Shown here: positions 55,737 to 64,000 of the stretch, piece by piece
Layout of the letters: each line of letters begins with the position of its first letter
Numbering within the stretch: the first letter of the stretch is position 1
DNA from: Salticus scenicus
Taxonomy: Eukaryota; Arthropoda; Arachnida; Araneae; Salticidae
Direction: 5' to 3'
Assembly: GCA_963930645.1 (NCBI GenBank)
Contig: OZ005654.1
Span: 264,915,700 to 264,979,699, forward strand
DNA length: 64,000 bases
The notes under the pieces: generated by a model
What the model saw: only the letters and a program-made list of their open reading frames with translations
Told to the model about the DNA's origin: nothing
Databases searched by the model: none
Position numbers and translations under genes: made by a program

Positions 55737-56236
55737 AGATGGTATGTATTAAAAATATATTTTAACATGGTTACACTAAATATAATGAAATGTTATTAGA
55801 ATTTTTTTAAGCCTGTTTTTTTACTTCCTTATACAAAGTATAAGGAAGTATAGTAATCCCGAATTGCGAAATGGATTTTGCATTTCACGGTGCTCGAAAA
55901 CGAATGATCGCTGAATGTTGCCAATTTATACGTGTGACTGTCATGATGTCTAGTTGTACACCTGCAAGGGTCGTACACACGAGCTCTCGTTTTAGAGATA
56001 TAAGGGACTTTACACGATTTTTCGTGACGTCTGTATGTATGTGTGTCTGTGTGTGTGTGTGTGTATGTCGCATAACTCAAAAACGGTTGGACGTAGAAAA
56101 TTGCGAATTGGTACATATGTTTGTTATAACATCTAGTTGTGCACCTCCCTTTTTGGACTTTGTATGATTTTCCGTTTTGGAGATATTTAGGAAAATTAGG
56201 TTCATAATGGCCAAAATGTATCAAAAAACGGTAATA
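55737..56236. repeat. 500 bp direct repeat, copy 1
   Basis: Identical by eye to 59046-59545 at a constant offset of 3,309. Contains the palindrome ACTTCCTTATAC-AAA-GTATAAGGAAGT (about 55823-55849), a (GT)n run and CATAACTCAAAAACGGTTGG. The 98-residue frame here is not a gene; it is a chance opening. Confidence 0.9.
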
Positions 56237-56497
56237 CTACACATCCTTATAACTTAAGAAATCGCAATTAATTTTTTTTCACAAAAAAAGTTTGAATATA
56301 TTTTGCTTCACAAATGCATTTTCCAATGGCCAAGGGAGTGTATTTGTTTGCTGTGCAGGAACTCGTCTTTATTTATTTTATTATTTTTATTTTTAGATGG
56401 CTTGTCCACTGTTTTTTTATATTTTTCTTTTGATGTAAAGACTATTTCTTGCATTGCAGTGTTGTTGAATATATATAATATTTATAAATAAGATGCA

Positions 56498-56528
<31 letters not shown>

Positions 56529-59045
56529 TGAATGATTCTAATGATAACATAAATGCTTGTAGATCATATTTTGAATTTCTAAATTAGTAATCAAGGTGTT
56601 ATTTTTTTATTTAATGTATACTATATCTATTTTTATTGGGTGAAGGTTAAACAAAAGTAAGATTATTGAAATATATTTAATAGAGATATTTCATTGGAAT
56701 ACAGATTAAGTTCATAGGAAATTAATTATTAATGATAATAGTGTTAACAGTATACATACAGCTAAATTTTATAAGTTTCCAATTGATTTTTGGTGTACAA
56801 CATGTGTTTGGTTTGTTCAATATCCAATCTAAATTTTTATTATTTTGGCACTCCCTCTCATCACTCAAAATTTTGTCAATTTGTTTTCTTTTACTTATTT
56901 ATTACCCTATCCTAGATATATGTTGTCTCGTTCAAAATTTTCTCCCGGGAGAGCAACATTGGATATGTGATGAGAATCTATATTTTTGTTGACATTAATT
57001 TTTCAACATTTATGACACTTAATTAATCGGTTTCGTGAGGTGTCCCTACAGGGGTCTGTGGATTCTGCTGGGGGACGGAGGCCTGTGCCTAACAGTGCAG
57101 GTCTTTCAACACGCCCTGTCCCGCTAGGATGTTAGCCTTAAGTTAACATCATTACACTTACATTTTTGTAAGGATTAAGGGAAGATTATTTTTTTTTGAC
57201 TGCCAATGGCGTCCTTTTTAAAATCTTTCCTGTGTGGTATACACGAAAACTTTTCTGTTCTTTACTTTTATTCATTTTTTTTGTACATAGTTTTGTTTAA
57301 CGTTGACCAATATGTGTAACCAATGTGTTAGACAAATAAATATTACAATAATATGTTGGAACCTTTAGTATTACAACAATGTGTATGCATATGTGTAATT
57401 TATATATTTTTTTTCTCTATTTCACTATACATATTAGTGTGAAAATTTAATATTTTGGAATGTAAAAATCTAACGTTAGTAAATGTTGATGTAGCATTAT
57501 TTGCTATGTTCATCAAAAAGAGACTCTTTCACAAAAAAACATTTCAGCTGAAATTTTTGGTGGCATATAAAAAAACTATTTTGAACTGCATTTGAAATTA
57601 CTTATAGAAGCCACATTTTTGCGCCTGTCATGACAAGGTGTTTCTCTTAAAGTTTTTTTTTGGTTATACTGGTATTTTTGAAATATGTGTATTTTGTATT
57701 TTTGAATTAGTGTTTATATTTCATATATATTTTGTTTGTTCAATATTAAGCATTCATATAATTTTTACTTATGATGTAATATCATTTTTTTTAAGTGTGC
57801 GTCTTTGGTAAGTGCTTTTGAATATTATTGTTTGTATATGCATTTCTATACAGGAGGCGAGAAGGACTTATTTTTTTTGCTAGTCGAAGGGGAGATATAT
57901 GTGTGAGTGTTCTCACACATATGTCCTTTAAAAGCTTATTTATTTATCCAAATTTAATATATAACAAAAAGGAGGGATTAATATAGATTATATAAAATAA
58001 ATCTTTTTAAATTTATCTAATTCAAGTAATTAATTATAGAGAATTTCCCGTTTTATTTTTTAAATCAAAATTTTCATTTCTTTGTTCTTCTATCGTTAAA
58101 AACACATTGATCTAGGAATAAAATAAAGCAATTTTTATATTGGGGTTTGTCAAAAATAGTATGTGTATACATTTTCCCCGAATGGATTAAATCAATTTAG
58201 CTATAATTATTTATTTTGGAGAGGGTAATTTAAAATTCGTATCAACCTACTTATAACACAAGTAGCTATTAATAAAATAATAACTGTCATTTCAATTTAT
58301 ATTTATCACGCTAGTGTTTACATTAAATCAATTTAGCCGTAATTATTTATTTTCAGAGGGTAATTTAAAAAGCCGTTATCAACATATTCCTACTATACAC
58401 AGATATTAATAAAATAAAACAAGCATTTGATTTCATATTTATTACCCTTGAATGTTTATGTTAAAAAAACCATTATTATTTCAAGAGGGTCATTATAATT
58501 CTAAAAATAGATTTATAATGATGTTCGATAGTCTGGGCGTCGCCTTCTTTGTTCATTGAGAGTTGAAGGTCATTTGGCATGGCTTCTCAATGTCAAATCG
58601 ATTTAATATTTGTAACGACTTTTTTATATTCAAAATTTAGTATGAATATCTTAGAAGAACAAAGAAACAGTTTGGCATTCTTTTGGCTGCATTTCAACAA
58701 TGCCAATCTCCGGGGTTGCGATTTTAAGCTATCTGTGGCTAGCAGATTTAGTGTATCTTTTCGTTTTTGATCAGGTACTAAGTAGACGTAAATTTTTGAG
58801 GTCCTCCTCCCTCTCTGTCTAGTTGATGGGGATAGAATATTTGTATATGCTTACGAATATAGGAGTGAAATGTAAAGTTATTAGTGACTGCAGACTGAAT
58901 ATTATATTGCTGCATTAATAAATTACAGTACTAAAAATGATGTGTCCTGATTATTTCGAAGTAAAGACTTCTACTTTATATTTTTAAATTTTCTACGATC
59001 CGGCTTTTGTGTGTGACGAACCTAACTGTACTAGGCAATAGTACA
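56237..59045. other. Unassigned 2.8 kb between the 500 bp direct repeats
   Basis: AT-rich, no gene. Features: A tract at 56502-56527; a GC-rich island at 57030-57130 (GGTCTGTGGATTCTGCTGGG) of unknown nature; hairpin at 57897-57922; a doubled AATCAATTTAGC-xTAATTATTTATTTT block near 58190 and 58325. Ends show no inverted repeat. Confidence 0.5.
57897..57922. repeat. Perfect 11 bp hairpin
   Basis: ATATGTGTGAG, four bases, then CTCACACATAT. Confidence 0.7.
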
Positions 59046-59545
59046 AGATGGTATGTATTAAAAATATATTTTAACATGGTTACACTAAATATAATGAAAT
59101 GTTATTAGAATTTTTTTAAGCCTGTTTTTTTACTTCCTTATACAAAGTATAAGGAAGTATAGTAATCCCGAATTGCGAAATGGATTTTGCATTTCACGGT
59201 GCTCGAAAACGAATGATCGCTGAATGTTGCCAATTTATACGTGTGACTGTCATGATGTCTAGTTGTACACCTGCAAGGGTCGTACACACGAGCTCTCGTT
59301 TTAGAGATATAAGGGACTTTACACGATTTTTCGTGACGTCTGTATGTATGTGTGTCTGTGTGTGTGTGTGTGTATGTCGCATAACTCAAAAACGGTTGGA
59401 CGTAGAAAATTGCGAATTGGTACATATGTTTGTTATAACATCTAGTTGTGCACCTCCCTTTTTGGACTTTGTATGATTTTCCGTTTTGGAGATATTTAGG
59501 AAAATTAGGTTCATAATGGCCAAAATGTATCAAAAAACGGTAATA
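59046..59545. repeat. 500 bp direct repeat, copy 2
   Basis: Identical by eye to 55737-56236. It runs on into the dimeric tandem array, and the palindrome arm GTATAAGGAAGT returns near 60294 as GTGTATAAGGAAGTCATGTG, so this copy looks like the complete version of that repeat element (about 59131-60310). Confidence 0.9.
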
Positions 59546-59574
59546 ACTCAAAAACGGTTTGGACAAATCTTGCA

Positions 59575-60260
59575 ATTTAACTGACTTCTCGACTAGCTAG
59601 AGATTTAAAACTTTCAGAAGAGTTCAGAATGCAATAACAATGCCTTTTTTAATACTTTTAGTCAACTGTTTCTAATACCTGCTGTCTTCAGCAGCGTTTA
59701 TGTGATTCAACAGAAAATTTATTTAACTAACTTCTCGACTAGCTAGACATTTGGAACTTTTAGACTAGAGACTAGATCAGAACACGGTGAAAATGCATTT
59801 TTTTAATACTTTTAGCCAACTGTTTAGGGTCCCTGCTGTCTTCGGCAGCTTTACCAGTGCAAATCTTGCAATCGATTTTTAACTAACTTCCCGACTAGCT
59901 AGACATTTAAAACTTCCGAGAAAACTCAGAACACGGTGACTATGCATTTTTTAAATATTTTTAGTAAATTGTTTTAGGTCACTGCTGACTTCGACAGCGT
60001 TTATATGGTTCAACAGAAAATTTATTTAACTAACTTCCCGACTAGCTAGACATTTGAAACTTTCAGAATAGTTCAGAATACGGTGAAACTGCATTTTTAA
60101 AAATACTTTTAGCCAATTTTTTCGGGTCCTTGCTGCCTTCGTCAGTGTTACCAGTACAAATCGTGCATCGGTTTTTAACTAACTTTCAGAAAAGCTCAGA
60201 ACACGGTGATAATTCATTTTTTAAAATATTTTTAGCCAACTGTTTCGGGTCCAATGTCAA
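59575..60260 (+). repeat. Higher-order tandem array, 302 bp dimers
   Basis: GACTAGCTAG recurs at 59591, 59737, 59893 and 60040 (146, 156, 147); a fifth unit is partial. Units 1 and 3 share GATTCAACAGAAAATTTATT-type ends, units 2 and 4 share TTACCAGTxCAAATC ends, so the real period is a dimer of 302-303 bases. Every unit has CTGCTGxCTTCGxCAG, which can form a small hairpin. Confidence 0.8.
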
Positions 60261-60719
60261 TGTTTTTTAACATTATGAATATTTCTAAAAGTGTATAAGG
60301 AAGTCATGTGGTGCCCACATCAGATTTTTTATGAAAAATTTTGCGATAGAACTGATAATTAGTTTAGAGAGTTGTACAAAATAATTCCGATATGTTATGT
60401 AGTCTTTTTTGCAGGAAATTTGGTACAAGTTTTTATTATTTACAAGGAATTAATAGAAGGCTGTTTCTAGGAAAATATATAAATATACATATGTAGAGAT
60501 ATAGATGTAGACAGAGGTATACAGCGGAAAGTTGAAGGGGAGTGGTAACCCCCGTCAGAAATGTATCTGTTTATGTAGCGAGTCGTCATATATATTATAC
60601 ATATATATAATAAAGAGAGAGAGATGCATGTTAGAACTCACCCGAAGAGACAGAAAACGAAACATTTGTATTAGACTAGGGAGCATACCAATGTTACTGA
60701 TGTTATTTCTAGAATTAAG

Positions 60720-60948
60720 TTAAAATGGAGCTGGACTGAGCACTTCCAGAAGAAATGATGATAGATTGACCGCCACTCCTATTTTGGATACCGAGATAAA
60801 ACAAAAGACCGAGAAAGAGACCAGTGTGTTGTTGAAGAAATAAAATTGTGAAGTTTGGAAGAGAGAATGGAGAAGAATTGCAGAAAACAAGGCAGATTGG
60901 AATCACCTAGAAGGGGCCTTTATCCTGCAGTGGATTGATAAAGGTTAA
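60720..60948 (+). pseudogene. LINE RT C-terminus fragment (RTE/other non-LTR)
   Basis: The best frame reads EVWKREWRRIAENKADWNHL then EGAFILQWIDKG and stop, the characteristic end of many arthropod non-LTR RT proteins (W...IAxDRxxWxxLxEAxxxQW). Upstream, frame-shifted remnants follow the usual order (TEHFQKK, RLTATPILDTEI, KTEKETSV). It ends in a (TGATGA)n-like tail at 60951-60975, as in RTE-type elements. Heavily 5'-truncated and decayed. Different family from the LINEs at 18-24 kb. Confidence 0.65.
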
Positions 60949-61394
60949 AATTGATGATGATAATGATAGATGTAAATTTGGAATTAATAAAAACTATCAA
61001 TGATCTAATGAGTAATGAGTGATGAAAATAGGACGTTGAGGTTCCTGATCTGCAGATCCACTAAATATTAATATTTTACCCTTTATTAGTATTTTTTTCT
61101 CAGGAGTATGATTTTAGTACTTGTGTGAAAGATATTTTAAAATTTATTCAACGAATCACAGTATTATCAGAAATATATTACACACTGCTTTAAACCAGCA
61201 TTCTAAATGTAAACTCAATTAGTTCAAATTGAAATCGATTTTCCAAATTTATGTGCAAAGTTTACTTCCAGAACATTTGATATTTTCATTACCTATTTTT
61301 AAAAGAATATATTAGCAAAATTTTCAGGTTGCAACCGAAAAGTTGAAACGAACTTGTTTTTAAATGACATTTTTAGCTTATGGCCCACGGTCTA

Positions 61395-61670
61395 TCAGTT
61401 CAGTTCAATCTCAGCCAGCTTTGCTAGTGCTTGCATTGCTCTTGAGCCTCTTTGAGAGAGAGACTTGCTTCAAGTGTTATTGCTATACAGTTTGTACTGT
61501 GGATTTGCTATTGACAGCTGTTGTTTAAGCTGTGGTTACTGCTTGAATTGAAGCTGATAATTGGTTTATTGACCTGTATTTTTCTTGAACTTTCTGTGAA
61601 TAAATTACTGATTTTTTGTAAGTTTGGCCTTTCATTCCCGGACAACTCACGAACCCTCAAGTACGCAACA
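61395..61670 (+). repeat. 5' LTR of element 2, second part
   Basis: TCAGTTCAGTTC to GTACGCAACA; matches 62544-62818. Carries AATAAA at 61599-61604, which is AATGAA at the matching place in the 3' LTR. Confidence 0.88.
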
Positions 61671-61674
61671 TTTC

Positions 61675-61692
61675 TGGTGTCAGGAGTGGGGT
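61675..61692 (+). promoter_or_regulatory. Primer-binding site of LTR element 2 (tRNA-Leu-like)
   Basis: TGGTGTCAGGAGTGGGG lies 4 bases after the LTR end. It is complementary to a tRNA-Leu-type 3' end, as used by several Ty3/Gypsy elements. The tRNA assignment comes from known PBS sequences, not from a search. Confidence 0.7.
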
Positions 61693-61701
61693 TGTCTGTG
61701 A

Positions 61702-62202
61702 ATGGTTATAACTAGAGCTATGGAGGAACAGATAAAGAAACTTCTAGAAAGCTTAGCTACCCAGATGAATGAAATGAAAGAAGGGCAAAGAGAAATGAAG
61801 GAAGGACAAAGAGAGATGAAAGAAAGTATGAAAGCATCGCAAAGAGAGATGAAAGAAAGTATGGAAGCATCGCAAAGAGAGATGAAAGATAGCCTGAGTC
61901 AAGAGATGAAAGAAATCAAGGCAGCACAAGAGAAAATGGAAACATCGCAAAGGGAAATGAAAGACGGCTTGACTGAAGAAATGAAGGAAATGAAAGATAC
62001 TATGGGTGAAGTTCAGGAAGAAATTAAATCTAATCAAGATGAGATGAAGAGAGAGCTTTCAACGGTGAAAGAATCAATCGAAAGTAAATTATCGGATATG
62101 GGAAGCAGAATAGATGGAATAGAAGAGAAAGTTTTGAAAATAGAAGAAAGTAATCATTTTAACAGACTTAGATTGCTTGTTTATATTGTTACAAAATTGT
62201 AA
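61702..62202 (+). CDS. Gag fragment with coiled-coil repeats, truncated
   Basis: A 166-residue frame starting ATGGTTATAACTAGAGC, 10 bases after the PBS region. Almost the whole length is charged helix with repeating SQREMKESMEA (11-residue) and GQREMKE (7-residue) units, a long predicted coiled coil, then SKLSDMGSRIDGIEEKVLKI. Gag proteins of spider Ty3-like elements often begin this way. The last residues (YIVTKL) are read from the 3' LTR that starts at 62187, so the gag body, nucleocapsid and everything after it were deleted. No polypurine tract precedes the LTR. Not functional by itself. Confidence 0.75.
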   Translation: MVITRAMEEQIKKLLESLATQMNEMKEGQREMKEGQREMKESMKASQREMKESMEASQREMKDSLSQEMKEIKAAQEKMETSQREMKDGLTEEMKEMKDTMGEVQEEIKSNQDEMKRELSTVKESIESKLSDMGSRIDGIEEKVLKIEESNHFNRLRLLVYIVTKL

Positions 62203-62818
62203 ATAATTGTGTTTATTTTTGTATAAATTCTTTCAAAGAGGCTTAGTAAGTTGATAAAATGCTAATTTTGTGCATTTCTAGTCGTTTTAGCGTTGAAATA
62301 GCCTTATTTTCCCTTAAAAACGCATTAAAAAGCCCCAGTAATGCAGGAAATGGATTTGGCGCCAAATTTGGCGACTTTTCCCCACCTTGGCCAATTTTTT
62401 GGCGACCTTGGCGAGAAAATCCTTATATGGGATATACCAAATATGGAAGCTGTAAGTTGATTGGTTGACCACTTTCTAGAGTTTTCTCGAAAAATCTGGG
62501 TTCCATGGAACAGCATATAAGGAGCGCTTCCTCGCCAAGGCAGTCAGTTCAGTTCAGATCTCAGCCAGCTTCGCTAGTGCTTGCATTGCTCTTGAGCCTC
62601 TTTGAGAGAGACTTGCTTCAAGTGTTATTGCTATACAGTTTGTACTGTGGATTTGCTATTGACAGCTGTTGTTTAAGCTGTGGTTACTGCTTGAATTGAA
62701 GCTGATAATTGGTTTATTGACCTGCATTTTTCTGGAACTTTCTGTGAATGAATTACTGAATTTTTGTAAGTTTAACCTTTCATTCCCGGACAACTCACGA
62801 ACCCTCAAGTACGCAACA
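62187..62818 (+). repeat. 3' LTR of element 2
   Basis: 632 bases, TGTTACAAAATTG to TACGCAACA, with the same layout as the two 5' LTR parts (360 + 273 after removing one TCA). Confidence 0.9.
62516..62549 (+). promoter_or_regulatory. Predicted LTR promoter: TATA box and initiator
   Basis: TATAA at 62516-62520 and TCAGTT at 62544-62549, with the initiator A 30 bases downstream of the TATA start, the standard arthropod spacing. In the 5' LTR the 8 kb insertion lies exactly at this TCA. Confidence 0.65.
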
Positions 62819-63652
62819 ATATTATAAGGTGAAACTTGCCAAACGAAACATGTGAGCATGGAATATTTTTCAAATTTCTTCTTTAATCTGAAATTTTAAC
62901 ACTGTGTAATTTAGTTATTAGAATATAAAAATGCATTAAATTATTACGATTAAAATAAAAAACGCCATTAATTAAATTTTCATCTTTTTTGTCTACACTG
63001 GAAGAATATGTTTAATTCAATTTAGTTCTGTTATGAATTCTGTATAAATAACACAAATAAAAATTTAGGAATATTGTTATCGCCAGTAAAATGCATTTTG
63101 AAAGGTACTAATTTCATAAATTACCAACACATTTATGGTTTTGTTTATTTAAAATGGTTTGTTTTATAAAAGCAAATATCAAATTTAATTGAAAATATTT
63201 AGAATGGCTCAACATATAATACTTTTTCTGCATTAGTCAGTAGCCAATTTGAACATATTATAAGGTGAAACTTGCCAAACGAAACATGTGAGCATAGAAT
63301 ATTTTTCTAATTTCTTCTTTAATCTGAAATTTTAACACTGTGTAATTTAGTTATTAGAATATAAAAATGTATTAAATTTTTACGATTAAAATAAAAAACG
63401 CCATTAATTAAATTTTCATCTTTTTTGTCTACACTAGAAGAATATGTTCAATTCAATTTAGTTCTGTTATGAATTCTTTATAAATAACACAAATAAAAAT
63501 TTAGGAATATTGTTATTGCCAGTAAAATGCATTTTGAAAGGTACTAATTTCATAAATTACCAACACATTTATGGTTTTGTTTATTTAAAATGGTTTGTTT
63601 TATAAAAACAAATATCAGATTTAATTGAAAATATTTAGAATGGCTCAACATA
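62819..63652. repeat. 436 bp tandem repeat, two units
   Basis: Unit 1 (62819-63254) and unit 2 (63255-63652) are nearly identical (TATAAGGTGAAACTTGCCAA to GGCTCAACAT). Unit 2 breaks off before the last ~40 bases. A tail of a third unit lies at 52975-53020, on the other side of LTR element 2. Confidence 0.88.
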
Positions 63653-64000
63653 AAAAAAAATTAAAAACCCTTCCGTCACAAATACTATCCTTTCAATTAA
63701 TCATTAATATTTTAATGAAAGTCCGTATATATAAATAGAAAAGATAGAAAACGTACATATTGGTTTTGATGTCATAGTAATAGGATTTTTTTTTAATTAA
63801 AAATAAAACACTTCTAGAGCTTTAGAACTGAAATTTAGTGAAAACATTTTTGATTTAGTGTGTGTTAAAAATGTCTTGAGAGTATGCTATTTATAGTAAT
63901 AATAGTAAGTATTCTTTAACCACATTTCTTGAGACCATGGGAGCCTCTGCACAAGTGCGGACTAAACAAATCCAGTGTTAAAATGAAGGTGATAACCCTT
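63653..64000. other. AT-rich noncoding stretch
   Basis: Nothing recognised. Confidence 0.5.

Larger units (their letters stand above)
53381..61394. mobile_element. 8.0 kb TIR element inserted in the LTR
   Basis: Bounded by TAGGCCGTGGGCCATA at the left and, inverted, TAGACCGTGGGCCATA at the right (15 of 16 match), with TCA on both outer sides (53378-53380 and 61395-61397). The uninterrupted LTR reads GGCAGTCAGTTCAG at 62539-62552, so one TCA was duplicated. A 3 bp duplication fits a few DNA-transposon groups (CACTA-like, Zator, some Academ), but no transposase is visible and the group cannot be named. The interior is AT-rich and contains nested MITEs, 500 bp direct repeats, a higher-order tandem array and a dead LINE fragment. 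Confidence 0.75.
53021..62818 (+). mobile_element. LTR retrotransposon 2, LTR-PBS-gag-LTR, with 8 kb insertion
   Basis: The 5' LTR starts TGTTACGAAATTG at 53021, is split at 53380 by an 8,014 bp insertion, resumes at 61395/61398 and ends GTACGCAACA at 61670. PBS and gag follow, then the 3' LTR at 62187-62818. The target duplication is ATAT (53017-53020 and 62819-62822); the uninterrupted site AACATATTATAAGG is present in the neighbouring repeat unit near 63252-63265, which confirms a 4 bp duplication. Protease, RT, RNase H, integrase and the polypurine tract are all missing, so this is a deletion derivative. The LTRs differ at roughly ten of the first 360 positions, so it is older than LTR element 1. 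Confidence 0.88.

Noticed and set aside
55871..59476. Two identical 98-residue frames at 55871-56167 and 59180-59476
   Set aside because: They lie in an identical 500 bp DNA repeat containing a palindrome and a (GT)n tract; translation is low complexity (CVCVCVCVC) and has no motif. Identity is at the DNA level, not evidence of a gene.
55737..59545. The 500 bp direct repeats as LTRs of a retrotransposon
   Set aside because: They lack TG...CA ends, there is no PBS or PPT beside them, no coding sequence between them, and their outer contexts join into one continuous repeat.
1..64000. Host protein-coding exons
   Set aside because: No frame outside the mobile elements shows a recognisable domain, and I see no convincing exon series with splice sites. 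An intron or intergenic setting is possible but cannot be shown.

Overview
This is an AT-rich eukaryotic window with no host gene that I can recognise. It is built almost entirely from transposable elements and their decayed pieces: one intact Tc1-like element, two RNase H-bearing LINE copies, two LTR retrotransposons (one carrying an 8 kb insertion), hAT elements, many palindromic MITEs, tRNA-like SINE heads and several families of diverged tandem repeats. Long A/T runs, TA microsatellites, TCAGT-type initiators and the mix of families suggest an arthropod. An arachnid, probably a spider, is my best guess, but this is inference and not shown by a gene.

Layout. 0-8.5 kb: a dispersed repeat family, a decayed element with a PHD-like finger, and a 1.2 kb foldback element with ~0.55 kb arms. 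8.5-10.65 kb: a non-autonomous hAT element (8 bp target duplication) with a 172 bp tandem array inside. 12.3-16.9 kb: nested TA-flanked MITEs. 17-24 kb: Tc1 remnants, then a 3.7 kb LINE inserted with a perfect 15 bp target duplication into a 172 bp array, then a second, 5'-truncated LINE copy (10 bp duplication). 24-34 kb: mostly noncoding, with mariner, Tc1 and Ty3 RT fragments. 34.1-35.5 kb: a complete Tc1-like transposon. 36-45.3 kb: a candidate Helitron-like block with two arrays, plus MITEs and a hAT MITE. 45.45-51.35 kb: a Ty3-type LTR retrotransposon on the minus strand, with identical LTRs, PBS, PPT and a 5 bp target duplication. 53.0-62.8 kb: a second LTR retrotransposon reduced to LTR-PBS-gag-LTR; its 5' LTR is split by an 8,014 bp TIR element.

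Most interesting points. (1) The LINE 3' UTR holds three copies of a stem-loop motif around a conserved TGTCGCG. All three recur in the second, diverged copy with different paired bases, which is the signature of a selected RNA fold. A separate 3'-terminal stem-loop also shows compensatory changes. (2) The 46-50 kb LTR element has the order gag-protease-integrase-RT, the Gmr1-like order that is unusual for Ty3 elements. Its RT/RNase H core is deleted although its LTRs are identical. (3) The 8 kb insertion sits exactly on the predicted initiator of an LTR promoter and shows a TCA duplication and 16 bp terminal inverted repeats.

All calls come from reading the sequence; no database or folding program was run.
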